Part shown: in pieces, positions 7,668 to 16,060 of the stretch
Layout: each line of letters starts with the position of its first letter
Position numbering within the stretch: position 1 is the first letter of the stretch
NCBI GenBank assembly: GCA_024234395.1
Contig: JACKOH010000002.1
Location: forward strand, 248,001-312,000
Reading direction: 5' to 3'
DNA from: Pseudomonadales bacterium
GTDB lineage: Bacteria; Pseudomonadota; Gammaproteobacteria; Pseudomonadales; Pseudohongiellaceae
Length of the DNA: 64,000 nucleotides
Program-made: the position numbers and the translations under genes
Notes under the pieces: generated by a model
The model's database searches: none
Seen by the model: the letters and a program-made list of their open reading frames with translations, nothing else
Told to the model about the DNA's origin: nothing

Positions 7668-8951
7668 TCAGTCCAGCCCTGTGGAGTCGGCCGGTATGGC
7701 AAACAAGGCGGTGGCGAGCAGGGCCAGAGCCAGAAGCAGAAACAGAGCGCTACGGCACCCACCTTTGACGCCATCTGCCGCTACACTGTGCAGCAGGGCA
7801 ATGACGCACTGCAAACAGTAATAAAGCGCAAAAGCCCTGCTGGCATAGGCAATCACAGCGAAGATATTGCCACTCCACAACAGCAGAACCGCCAGCAACA
7901 TGGCGCCGGCATAAACCCAGCGGCGTTCTACCCGGCCACCTGTCGACTCCTCAACCAGGCCACCGGTCCCGATCGTGTCGGCGATGGCAGACGAAAACTG
8001 ACTCATTACTGCTCCCAGAATAAGAACTAACGGTAACAGACTGGCCACCCTGGCGGACAGTTCCAGAATGCTGGTCTCACTGACTTCTTCAAACGTGTCC
8101 AGATAGATGGTGGATAACGCGATGAAGACAATGTAGATCAGACCGCTGAGAATCTGTGCGCGGGCCATAGTTCGGACCCGCATTGGAGCCGGGTACTCGC
8201 TCTGCATAAACCGGGAGGTTTCGAATCCCTGCACGATCAGGAAAATGCCGGACAGCTCCCGCAGGGTTCGCATATTCCAGTCGCTACCGATGCGGGGTAG
8301 ACTCCAGTTTCCGGCCATCAGATCACTGAAATTCAGATACAGCAAACCCAGCAGAAAACTGCAGATAATGGCGAGCAGGAGATTGACCGCAACTGTCTCC
8401 ATGTCCTCCAGCGATTTCAGACCCCGGGCCAGGCCAAACACCGCTATCGCCAGCATCAACGACATGGCGATGACTTTCTGATAAGTCTCGTTGCGGGTCC
8501 CGAAACTGGACAACAGAAACGCTCCCAGCAATTCCAGGTAGAAAGTAATGGCAATGACATAGGCCACTGCCAGGACCAGATTGGCCGTCCGATCTATCCG
8601 GAACAGAGTGCGGGAAAGCCAGCCATCGGCAGCGCGCGAATTGATCAGCGGCTCGACATTGACAATGTTGTAACGCAACGCCGAACCGGCCAGATAGGCG
8701 AAACAGACGATCGCGGCAATACCCGGCAATGCCCACCTGCCAAGCGTCAGACCCATGACCGGAGCAATGACCAGAAACCCGCTGCCGATAATCGAGGCAA
8801 GTGGTGTCACCATTGCCCGCCAGGTTACGGAGTTGCCGACAGAGCCGGTCTGCAACCAGACCATCATGGCCAGAGGAAATATCAGAAACAGGCTGTTAAG
8901 CAATAACATCATGCCTGGCGATTTTTCCTCTTTACGGCTGCATCCGGTCAT
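7668..8951 (-). CDS. APC-superfamily (amino acid permease-like) transporter
   Basis: 427 residues, strongly hydrophobic throughout, about 11-12 membrane helices. Segments such as LASIIGSGFLVIAPVMGLTLGRW, FLIVQGFETSRFMQSEY and VMSQFSSAIADTIGTGGLVEE recall amino acid-polyamine-organocation permeases, but it is divergent and the substrate is unknown. The start is uncertain: 8951 gives MTGCSRKEEKSPG before the first helix, while an internal ATG pair near 8912 (MMLLLNSLFL) would start directly in it. It is followed after seven bases by the EamA transporter gene, so the two are probably co-transcribed. Confidence 0.7.
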   Translation of the reverse strand: MTGCSRKEEKSPGMMLLLNSLFLIFPLAMMVWLQTGSVGNSVTWRAMVTPLASIIGSGFLVIAPVMGLTLGRWALPGIAAIVCFAYLAGSALRYNIVNVEPLINSRAADGWLSRTLFRIDRTANLVLAVAYVIAITFYLELLGAFLLSSFGTRNETYQKVIAMSLMLAIAVFGLARGLKSLEDMETVAVNLLLAIICSFLLGLLYLNFSDLMAGNWSLPRIGSDWNMRTLRELSGIFLIVQGFETSRFMQSEYPAPMRVRTMARAQILSGLIYIVFIALSTIYLDTFEEVSETSILELSARVASLLPLVLILGAVMSQFSSAIADTIGTGGLVEESTGGRVERRWVYAGAMLLAVLLLWSGNIFAVIAYASRAFALYYCLQCVIALLHSVAADGVKGGCRSALFLLLALALLATALFAIPADSTGLD

Positions 8952-9025
8952 TCGACCCCGGTCTGCGGGCCAGCCGAGCTGGGTTCAGAACCACATTACC
9001 GGGAAAAACCTGGTCGGTGCAGGCT

Positions 9026-9274
9026 TTAACTGTCTTTCACCGCCTTGTCGTGCTCACGGTGGACAGTGGGATCCAGTTCCTTTGCCCGGGCCCGACCCTG
9101 TCGTTCCGCTTCGGCTGCTTCCTTGCGATCCTGACGACCGGCCTTCCTGGCCGCCTCGTCAACCTTGCCCGATTCCACGAAGCGGCGGGCTTGTTCCCGG
9201 TACTGGCGATCGGCCTCACGATTTCCTTCGCCGGGTTCAAAGTGTTGCTGAGTTTTCTTACTTTGGGTATTCAT
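9026..9274 (-). CDS. Small hydrophilic protein of unknown function
   Basis: 82 residues, highly charged and lacking hydrophobic segments (MNTQSKKTQQHFEPGEGNRE then RQYREQARRFVESGKVDEAA). It is predicted helical and probably cytoplasmic. Similar small Arg/Glu-rich proteins are common in proteobacteria and often annotated as hypothetical or stress-associated; no function is assigned here. It lies downstream of the sigma factor gene on the same strand, about 100 bases away, so it could belong to that regulon. Confidence 0.55.
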   Translation of the reverse strand: MNTQSKKTQQHFEPGEGNREADRQYREQARRFVESGKVDEAARKAGRQDRKEAAEAERQGRARAKELDPTVHREHDKAVKDS

Positions 9275-9374
9275 AATGCAGACTCCATACTTTGCAATCA
9301 GTGTCTTCGATTGAGATATCGACGCGCTGGCGTTCAGCCTTGCTGTTCGTCAGGCCAGACCGGCTACGCCCGAT

Positions 9375-9863
9375 TCAATTCCTGAGCTCGGCGCTGACGT
9401 ACTCACTCAGTTTCTCCCGGGCACGGTAAACACGGGAGCGCACGGTACCGATGGGAAGATCCATCTCCCTGGCAATGTCCCGATAGCGCAAGCCATCGAA
9501 GCAGTAATAGTCAAGCGCCTGTTTCTGACGCCCATCCAGCTTCTGCCAGGCATCCTGCAATTCGGCACAACACGCATAGTGAAACTCCCTGCCAGGTTCC
9601 GTGGCGGCGTCGATAAAGGGTTGTGGATCGAGAATACTGCCGTAACGTCGGTTGCGGCGGTACCTTGAAACAAACAGGTTGTACATGATTTTTGAACACC
9701 AGCCTTTAAGGTTGGTGTTCGACTTGAATTTCTCGCTCTTTTCCATGGCCCGGGCCAGGGTGGACTGTAACAGATCGTCTGCGTCATCCGGGTCCCGGGT
9801 CAGGTGTCTCGAAAACCGGCGTAATCCATCTATTTCCGCGGTTAACTGCTGATTGGTAAACAT
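9375..9863 (-). CDS. ECF-type RNA polymerase sigma factor
   Basis: 162 residues with both sigma regions. Region 2 runs from about residue 14 to 75 (RFSRHLTRDPDDADDLLQST, NTNLKGWCSKIMYNLFVSRY). Region 4 occupies the C-terminal third (ALDYYCFDGLRYRDIAREMD, then LPIGTVRSRVYRAREKL), which is the -35 binding helix-turn-helix. No anti-sigma gene is adjacent; the downstream small charged protein at 9026-9274 is too short to be a typical membrane anti-sigma factor. It therefore may be regulated by another route. Confidence 0.88.
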   Translation of the reverse strand: MFTNQQLTAEIDGLRRFSRHLTRDPDDADDLLQSTLARAMEKSEKFKSNTNLKGWCSKIMYNLFVSRYRRNRRYGSILDPQPFIDAATEPGREFHYACCAELQDAWQKLDGRQKQALDYYCFDGLRYRDIAREMDLPIGTVRSRVYRAREKLSEYVSAELRN

Positions 9864-10067
9864 AACTCCTCGCTTGCTTCACATGTTCCTACAGTAACTT
9901 CCAGACCACGCAGTGTAGCGGAGCGAGGTAATCAGAAAGGTTCCATTAAGTAGACAGATTGTTAATTCTTTGTTTCAATCGTGTTAACAGGTGAGTTGCG
10001 ATGGCTTTGCGAATGGCCCTGTAAAAAGTAAGGGTAGAATGACATTGGGAAAGTTGACAGACTTACG

Positions 10068-10796
10068 ATGAATCACTCGATTCTGGCGATTGATAAAAAG
10101 CTGCAGACCTGGGAACGCATCGAACCCTTTCTGAAATCCAAAGGTTTTGAGTTGTTGTTCGCCCACGATGAGCCACAGGGAATCCGGATTCTTCAGGCTG
10201 AATCGATCGACCTGGTGTTATTGAACAAGGGCATGGCCGAAACCGACTACCTGGAGATTATCAGCTCGATCCGCACTCGATTTGTGGTTCCGGTTGTGGT
10301 GCTGGCCCAGGACAGCAAGTCCTCGGACCGCATCACCGGGCTCGAGATGGGCGCCGACGATTTCATCACCACCCCTTTCGAAATGGAGGAACTGGCGGCA
10401 CGAATCAAGGCCAATCTCCGCCTGGTGGACAGAATCCGCTACGCAGTGGAATCCGAGCGTCACCAGGAGGAGATCGCCGCCATTCAGTTCCGCGGCTGGC
10501 GCCTGGATCTGCGCCGTCATCAACTACTGGATGAAGACGGCGAGGTAGTGGGGCTGACACCCGGTGAATACCAGTTACTGGAAACGCTGGCCCGCTCACC
10601 GGGCGTCGCCCTCAGCCGCACCCGCCTGTTTGCTGCAACCCGCGAGCGTGGCGCCGTGGAATTCGATCGCGCCATCGACGTACAGATTTCCCGGCTCAGA
10701 CAGAAACTCGGCGACGATCAGCAGGCCACCACCATAATCAGGACGATACGCGGTTTCGGCTATATGTTTGACGTTAAAACCCGGGTCATCCGCTGA
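10068..10796 (+). CDS. OmpR/PhoB-family response regulator with degenerate receiver domain
   Basis: 242 residues: receiver-like domain at about 4-118 and winged-helix DNA-binding domain at about 140-235 (LTPGEYQLLETLARSPGVAL, RAIDVQISRLRQKLGDD, IRTIRGFGYMF). The receiver has lost key residues. The acidic pair is D9-K10 instead of DD/DE. The phosphoacceptor position is Asn53 (IDLVLLN). The invariant Lys before PF is Thr102 (TTPF). Normal His-Asp phosphotransfer is therefore unlikely. No histidine kinase gene is next to it. It probably acts as a phosphorylation-independent transcription factor. Confidence 0.87.
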   Translation: MNHSILAIDKKLQTWERIEPFLKSKGFELLFAHDEPQGIRILQAESIDLVLLNKGMAETDYLEIISSIRTRFVVPVVVLAQDSKSSDRITGLEMGADDFITTPFEMEELAARIKANLRLVDRIRYAVESERHQEEIAAIQFRGWRLDLRRHQLLDEDGEVVGLTPGEYQLLETLARSPGVALSRTRLFAATRERGAVEFDRAIDVQISRLRQKLGDDQQATTIIRTIRGFGYMFDVKTRVIR

Positions 10797-10949
10797 TCCC
10801 ATCCCACTGGAACCACTTGCCAACCCCCACGTTGGCTTAATTACCCGCCATCGGATTTCTGATCGGATCGGGATCTGATCAATGTGTGGATTGGGCACCC
10901 AGGGCATTTTCCAGTAAATAGTTTACCTGCCATAGAGGTTTCTCCTGTC

Positions 10950-11390
10950 ATGATGACCGACAGTGAAAGCCAGGCAATCTGGCAACTCATTCGATACCCC
11001 GAACGCTCTCTGTTGAGCTATATCGATCGCGGCCAGGTCCGGACCCTCAGTGTCAGAATGGTTCAGAACAACTTTGACGGAACACTGTGGTTTCCGGTCC
11101 TCTGGCGGGATATGGCTGGCCGGGATCTGCGGGTGAACGATGCCGTCTGCCTGGTTTTTCGCAACCAGGTCAAAAACCAGGAGGTTTGCCTGCATGGCAT
11201 TGCCAATTTCCACCAGGATGCCGACCTGATGGGAACACTCATGGCGCAATCGCAGGCCCGGAATTCTGATTCGGACAGTACCGATTTCTGTAACCAGGAC
11301 GATTGTGTGCTATTGGAGATCCATGTTTACCAAGTGGAAACCTGGGATCTCGACACCGGGTGCCACAGAATGTTGTTCAGCGATCAATAA
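10950..11390 (+). CDS. FMN-binding split-barrel (PNPOx-like / general stress protein 26-like) protein
   Basis: 146 residues. The layout, a leading helix (SQAIWQLIRYPERSLLSYID), a strand pair (VRTLSVRMVQNNFDGTLWF), then DAVCLVFRNQVKNQEVCLHG, resembles the pyridoxamine-phosphate-oxidase-like family often called general stress protein 26. Homology is weak and flavin binding is not certain. The start at 10950 is chosen because AGAGG lies about 11 bases upstream; an upstream in-frame codon at 10884 lacks an SD. It follows the response regulator gene by about 150 bases on the same strand. Confidence 0.58.
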   Translation: MMTDSESQAIWQLIRYPERSLLSYIDRGQVRTLSVRMVQNNFDGTLWFPVLWRDMAGRDLRVNDAVCLVFRNQVKNQEVCLHGIANFHQDADLMGTLMAQSQARNSDSDSTDFCNQDDCVLLEIHVYQVETWDLDTGCHRMLFSDQ

Positions 11391-11530
11391 CTTTCCACAG
11401 ACCGCAGCAGGCACCTAGCAGCTAAGAGCACAACAGTCTGGAACTATGTTGTATCTGGTCCGTTGTGATGGGAAACAAGACAACAGATTATCCGACTGAT
11501 AACCGACCAATTGAACACGGAGGCTGACTC

Positions 11531-12187
11531 ATGAATTACAGAGCACATCCACCAGCGCTTAGAAAACCTTGGCTGACTCTGGCAATCGCCGCATTGACAC
11601 CTGTGGCCCTGGCACAGGCACCGTCCGCAACACCAGATCAATCAGACATCGTCATTGGTGGTGACGTCATTGCCCAGGTCGGCCAGCGCTTTTCACTGGA
11701 CTACGGCGATGGTGTGATAACCGTCGAGATGGACGATTGGGATGCCTTTAATGAAGCCCAGATGATTAACCCTGGTGAGACTGTAACCGTTCGCGGCGAA
11801 ATGGATCGGGACCTGTTTGAGCTGCAGACCATTGAGGCTAAAAGTGTCTATGTCGAGGATCGCGGTGCCAAATATTTCGCCAGTTCCGACGACGAGGAAG
11901 ATGCCTACACCTGGGCCTTCGGCGTAGCTGATCCGGATCTGGCTGATGAGAGCACCTGGTTTGGCATTTCCGGACTGGTTACCTACATCGAAGGTTCGCA
12001 ACTGACACTGGATACCGGCATCCAGGATGTCATGGTCGACACTTCTGAAATGCCCTACAACCCACTGGACGACATCGGCTATCAGCAGATCAATGTCGGT
12101 GACACGGTCTATGTTTCAGGGACCATAGATGAAAATCTGTTTGTCACCAATGAAGTGGATGCTTACGCCATCACCAGCTATGAATAG
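11531..12187 (+). CDS. Exported acidic protein with two repeated beta-type modules, function unknown
   Basis: 218 residues. A signal peptide is visible (PWLTLAIAALTPVALAQA, about residues 13-30). The acidic mature part contains two similar halves, each with a glycine-rich strand, a DGVITVEMDDW or GSQLTLDTGIQDVMVD stretch and a GETVTVRGEMD or GDTVYVSGTID stretch, followed by FELQTIEA or FVTNEVDA. This suggests a duplicated small OB-like fold (bacterial OB/DUF5666-type), probably periplasmic. Function is not known. A strong terminator follows at 12256-12283. Confidence 0.72.
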   Translation: MNYRAHPPALRKPWLTLAIAALTPVALAQAPSATPDQSDIVIGGDVIAQVGQRFSLDYGDGVITVEMDDWDAFNEAQMINPGETVTVRGEMDRDLFELQTIEAKSVYVEDRGAKYFASSDDEEDAYTWAFGVADPDLADESTWFGISGLVTYIEGSQLTLDTGIQDVMVDTSEMPYNPLDDIGYQQINVGDTVYVSGTIDENLFVTNEVDAYAITSYE

Positions 12188-12255
12188 CACGCGATAGCAC
12201 AATGACTGGACAACCAATTCCCCAAGGGAGCAGGACTACAGGGAACGTATTTCAG

Positions 12256-12283
12256 GCAGCCGCGCCCGCGGCTGCTTTTTTTA
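12256..12283 (+). terminator. Rho-independent terminator
   Basis: Perfect 8-bp stem GCAGCCGC / GCGGCTGC (12256-12263 with 12268-12275), 4-base loop, then eight T residues. It ends the transcript of the exported protein gene 11531-12187. Confidence 0.9.
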
Positions 12284-12376
12284 TTACCGGGCGGAACCGG
12301 GAAACGATGCCATCTGAGTGTTGCGATTCCCGGCTCCGTTAATTGAGATCCTGATTGCGACAGGGACCACTGAATT

Positions 12377-13603
12377 TTGAATGGATTTATTGAAAACTGG
12401 CAGAACGCTGCCGTTACCAGCCTGGGATTTTTCTGGATGGCGTTCTGGGCCTTTTCCCTCGGTTATCTGATCAGCAGCCTGATCCAGGTGCTGATTCCGC
12501 GCTCAAAGATGCAGGCCACCATGGGTGAAAGCGGTCCCGGTAGCATCGCCCTGGGAACATTTTTCGGATTCATTTCCAGTTCCTGCAGTTTCGCCGCCCT
12601 GTCCACTACCCGGGCACTCTTCCAGAAAGGCGCCGGCCTGGCACCGGCCATGAGTTTCCTGCTTGCCTCGACCAACCTGGTTATCGAACTCGGTATCGTG
12701 ATCGCTATTTTCCTGGGCTGGCAGTTTATCGTTGGAGAATATGCGGGCGGGGTTCTGTTGATACTTTTTGCCTGGGGCTTCATAAGAGTCACCAATCCGC
12801 ACAAGCTGATAACAGCTGCCCGAAAGCGACTGTCAGACTCCAACGACGCCGCAGAGTCGACGCCCGATCCAGTCACGACCCTGACCAGCGTGGACGGCTG
12901 GCGGAAGATCGGTCAGACCTACTTTATGGAATGGCAGATGGTCTGGAAAGATGTCCTGATCGGCTTCACCCTGGCCGGAGTTATTTCCGCTTTTGTACCT
13001 GCCGGATTCTTCGCAGCACTGTTCGTCGGTTCGGGCCAGGGTGCCGGGGACCCGGGAATTGTCGCGGTAAGCCTGCAGGCGCTGGTGGCACCGGTAGCTG
13101 CCTTTTTTACCTTTATCGGTTCCATGGGTAATATCCCGCTGGCGGCACTTCTCTCTGACCACGGAGTCTCTTTTGCCGGCATCATGGCGTTTATTTTTTC
13201 CGACCTTGTAGTGCTGCCGGTGCTGCGCATCAATGCCGGTTACTATGGCTGGAAGCTGTCCCTGTATATTCTGGCGATGCTTCTGTCCGGGCTGGTGTTT
13301 ACCGCAATTGCCCTCCACTATGGACTCGCCTGGCTGCAGCTGTTACCCGATCACTCCAGTAACGTGTCGATAGTGGAGCGTGACTTTTTCCAGCTCAATT
13401 ACACCGCCTGGTTCAATCTGCTGTTCCTCGGTTGCTCGGTGCTGCTGTTAGGTTTTGCGCGTCGTAATCCTGAGGGATCGGGCCAGCATGAGCATCAGCA
13501 TGGCGGTAAAGGCCGTTCGGTCACCGACCGGGCGCTGCTGATCATCAGTCTTACCGCACTGGGGTGGCTGGTTTCGGGACTGGGTCTGTCCGCAGTTGTT
13601 TAG
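12377..13603 (+). CDS. YraQ/ArsP-like inner-membrane permease
   Basis: 408 residues with about ten hydrophobic helices in two blocks separated by a polar loop (residues about 150-180). The segment SSSCSFAALSTTRALFQKGA followed by SFLLASTNLVIELGIVIAIF matches the conserved region of the DUF318/YraQ-ArsP permease family, some of which export organoarsenicals. The usual CSCG-type motif is only partly present, so the substrate is open. A His-rich stretch (QHEHQHGG) precedes the last helix. The start is TTG at 12377, the only start codon near the predicted first helix, with AGGGA ten bases upstream. Confidence 0.75.
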   Translation: MNGFIENWQNAAVTSLGFFWMAFWAFSLGYLISSLIQVLIPRSKMQATMGESGPGSIALGTFFGFISSSCSFAALSTTRALFQKGAGLAPAMSFLLASTNLVIELGIVIAIFLGWQFIVGEYAGGVLLILFAWGFIRVTNPHKLITAARKRLSDSNDAAESTPDPVTTLTSVDGWRKIGQTYFMEWQMVWKDVLIGFTLAGVISAFVPAGFFAALFVGSGQGAGDPGIVAVSLQALVAPVAAFFTFIGSMGNIPLAALLSDHGVSFAGIMAFIFSDLVVLPVLRINAGYYGWKLSLYILAMLLSGLVFTAIALHYGLAWLQLLPDHSSNVSIVERDFFQLNYTAWFNLLFLGCSVLLLGFARRNPEGSGQHEHQHGGKGRSVTDRALLIISLTALGWLVSGLGLSAVV

Positions 13604-13818
13604 CACCCGGTTAGCTGACAGCAGGTTGTGAACCCCGTCACTGAATTGTCCCGCCTGTTTATACACAATCGCGTGGCAAAATCCTTCCCTTGATACAGGA
13701 CCTGAGGTCAGTGCCCCGCTGATCGCAGGTACCTTGTCCTGACAACAGATAAAAGGTAAGGCAATGCATCTCTGCCAGGTGGAACACCTGACTACACGGA
13801 CGAGTCAAGGAGATTGCA

Positions 13819-14040
13819 ATGTCCAGTTATTTTGTCGGTCACAACGCACTGTTCAATGGTGACCATGCGGTGCACGCGGAAAACTGCCAGCATCTGCCCG
13901 CTGAACAGTACCGAACCTATCTCGGTGAATTTACCAACTGCAGGCCGGCCGTCCAGCAGGCCATGACCGTTTACCCGACCGCCAATGGCTGCTTCAGCTG
14001 TTGTGAAAGCTGCCACCGGGTATTTTCCATCTCGGCCTGA
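13819..14040 (+). CDS. Small cysteine-containing protein of unknown function
   Basis: 73 residues with Cys pairs near the C-terminus (ANGCFSCCESCHRVFSISA), suggesting a metal-binding knuckle. A strong AAGGAG lies five bases before the ATG, which supports it being a real gene. Similar short proteins with an ANGC-x-CC-x-CH tail are recalled as hypothetical proteins in gammaproteobacteria. No function is assigned. Upstream at about 13776-13790 the 5' region can form a CAGGTG/CACCTG hairpin. Confidence 0.62.
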   Translation: MSSYFVGHNALFNGDHAVHAENCQHLPAEQYRTYLGEFTNCRPAVQQAMTVYPTANGCFSCCESCHRVFSISA

Positions 14041-14048
14041 GGCGGGGG

Positions 14049-14579
14049 CTAATTGCCCCTGCCTCTTTCGATCGCGGCAGTTATCATCTGGCGGGCGGTG
14101 GCCGCATCTTTCCAGCCGCCGATCTTGACCCATTTACCGGGCTCCAGATCCTTGTAATGCTCGAAGAAATGTTCGATCTGGTTCAGGGTAATCTCGGGCA
14201 GGTCGGTAAAGTCGTGAATTTTCTCATAGCGCCTGGTCAGATGCGGTGACGGGACGCTGATGATCTTTTCGTCCTTGCCGGCATCATCCTCCATGATCAA
14301 CACACCGATCGGCCGCACGTTGATAACACAGCCGGACACCAGCGGCCGGGTATTGCAGACCATGACGTCGATAGGATCGCCGTCTTCCGACAAGGTGTGC
14401 GGGACAAAGCCATAATTACCGGGATAGGTCATCGGTGTGTAGAGAAACCGGTCGACGATCAGGGTTCCGGACTCCTTATCCAGTTCGTACTTGATGGGCT
14501 GACCACCGATCGGCACTTCGATCAGCACATTGATGTCTTCGGGGGGGTTGTTTCCTACTGGGATGGCTTCGATTCTCAC
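14049..14579 (-). CDS. ppa: Inorganic pyrophosphatase (family I)
   Basis: 176 residues, typical length for bacterial soluble pyrophosphatase, which hydrolyses PPi to two phosphates in the cytoplasm. The family signature DGDPIDVMV (about residues 66-74) is intact, as are KYELDKESGTLIVDRFLYT, YPGNYGFVPHTLSEDG and the C-terminal GKWVKIGGWKDAATA. The start codon is GTG at 14579. No strong SD is visible. It converges with the 73-residue ORF ending at 14040. Confidence 0.95.
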   Translation of the reverse strand: MRIEAIPVGNNPPEDINVLIEVPIGGQPIKYELDKESGTLIVDRFLYTPMTYPGNYGFVPHTLSEDGDPIDVMVCNTRPLVSGCVINVRPIGVLIMEDDAGKDEKIISVPSPHLTRRYEKIHDFTDLPEITLNQIEHFFEHYKDLEPGKWVKIGGWKDAATARQMITAAIERGRGN

Positions 14580-14788
14580 AGGTCAGGGCTTCCAGTTTGG
14601 CGGTATGATTAACAGGACTCGACGGATTGTCCATAATAACCGTCAGTGGCCTCTGGAGATACCGCTTTCGCGAAGCTTTCCATTTCCGTCTCCCGTGGCA
14701 CAATAAATGCAGCCTGATCTGAATTTGCAGCGCCTGCCCGCAGGCTGACGATCCCAAGGAACCACTGACAAGAATCAAGGACCTCATT

Positions 14789-16003
14789 ATGCAAAGACGA
14801 CATTTTCTCCGTGATTCCCTCTCGGTTATCGCCGGTTCGACTCTCACCGCGTTGCCTCCGACGCTGGCCCGGGCCGCGGACCCCGCTGTAGTTCCGCCCG
14901 CCCGCCTCGATGTTGAAGGCCGCGTGCTGTCTCCGATCCTTGCCAGCCCGGAGCGGATCATCGAAATGAACGTCTGTACCCGACCGTTCCGGCCCAAGGG
15001 TCCCCGTATCGAGACTGAACGGCTGGGCAATAAAACTCTTGTGCACAACTATGGACACGGAGGCAGCGGCTGGTCACTGTCATGGGGCAGTGGCAACCTG
15101 GCGGTGGGACTGGCCCAGAACATCGGTAATCGAGAAATCGCCATCGTCGGTTGTGGTGCAATCGGAATGACCACCGCACTGGTGGCACAGCAGGCCGGCC
15201 TGTCGGTGACCATCTACGCGAAAGAACTGCCTCCCTATGTCCGTTCTTACCGCGCTACCGGCGCCTGGACTCCGGATTCACGGATCTGTACGGCCGAATA
15301 TGCCACCGCCTTTGCCAACCGCTGGGAAACCATGGCCCGCTATTCCTTCCGTCGCTTCCAGTCGCTGCTGGGACTGGCCGGCAACCCGGTCGAGTGGCGC
15401 GACATGTACAGCCTGAGCGATCGGCCGTTCGGCGCCGGCGGTGGCAACGATCACGAATCTTTGGAACCGGAATACCCCGACTTCAGCCGCGACCTGATTG
15501 CCGATATCACGCCCACCGCCATCGACATTGCACCGGAAGCACACCCGTTCCCGGCAGCCCATGTCCGACGCCGCTCCACCATGCTGTTCAACATAACCAG
15601 TTACTCACGACTGCTGCTGGGTGACTTCCTGCAGAATGGCGGTAAATTGATTACCCTGGAACTGAAAGACCGCGGCGATTTCGCCGCACTGGAGGAAAAA
15701 ACGATCATCAACTGTACCGGCTACGGCGCCCGTTCCCTGTTAAACGACGACAGTATCGTACCGGTGCGTGGACAGACCGCGAAACTCATCCCGCAGCCGG
15801 AAGTGAATTATGGTTTCAACTACGGCGACCGCCGGGTGTCGGTTTATCCACGCCGCGATGGCCTGCTGGTGCAGGCCCAGGCGGATACCGATTACAACAA
15901 CGCGGCGGAAAACCTCGATCCGGAGGAATCCATTTCCGCTGTCAACCGGCTCGCGGAAATCGTCGCCCAGATGCGCAATCCGGCCGGCCTGGCCAGACGT
16001 TGA
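14789..16003 (+). CDS. Tat-exported FAD oxidoreductase, D-amino-acid-oxidase-like, apparently circularly permuted
   Basis: 404 residues. The N-terminus MQRRHFLRDSLSVIAGSTLT is a twin-arginine-type signal. The conserved C-terminal segment of D-amino acid oxidase (CxRPFRPKGPRIETE, then VHNYGHGGSGWSLSWGSG) appears here at about residues 63-105, before the FAD-binding Rossmann motif (AIVGCGAIGMTTALVAQQAG, about 117-136). In classical DAAO the order is the reverse. The remainder has the substrate-domain and NCTGYGARSL motifs and ends where DAAO would continue into the moved segment. It is probably a periplasmic oxidase; the substrate is unknown. Confidence 0.82.
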   Translation: MQRRHFLRDSLSVIAGSTLTALPPTLARAADPAVVPPARLDVEGRVLSPILASPERIIEMNVCTRPFRPKGPRIETERLGNKTLVHNYGHGGSGWSLSWGSGNLAVGLAQNIGNREIAIVGCGAIGMTTALVAQQAGLSVTIYAKELPPYVRSYRATGAWTPDSRICTAEYATAFANRWETMARYSFRRFQSLLGLAGNPVEWRDMYSLSDRPFGAGGGNDHESLEPEYPDFSRDLIADITPTAIDIAPEAHPFPAAHVRRRSTMLFNITSYSRLLLGDFLQNGGKLITLELKDRGDFAALEEKTIINCTGYGARSLLNDDSIVPVRGQTAKLIPQPEVNYGFNYGDRRVSVYPRRDGLLVQAQADTDYNNAAENLDPEESISAVNRLAEIVAQMRNPAGLARR

Positions 16004-16060
16004 AACCGCGCCAGGTATACAGACGGGTAAATTGGACGGAATAGAAAGTTTAGCCGTCGG

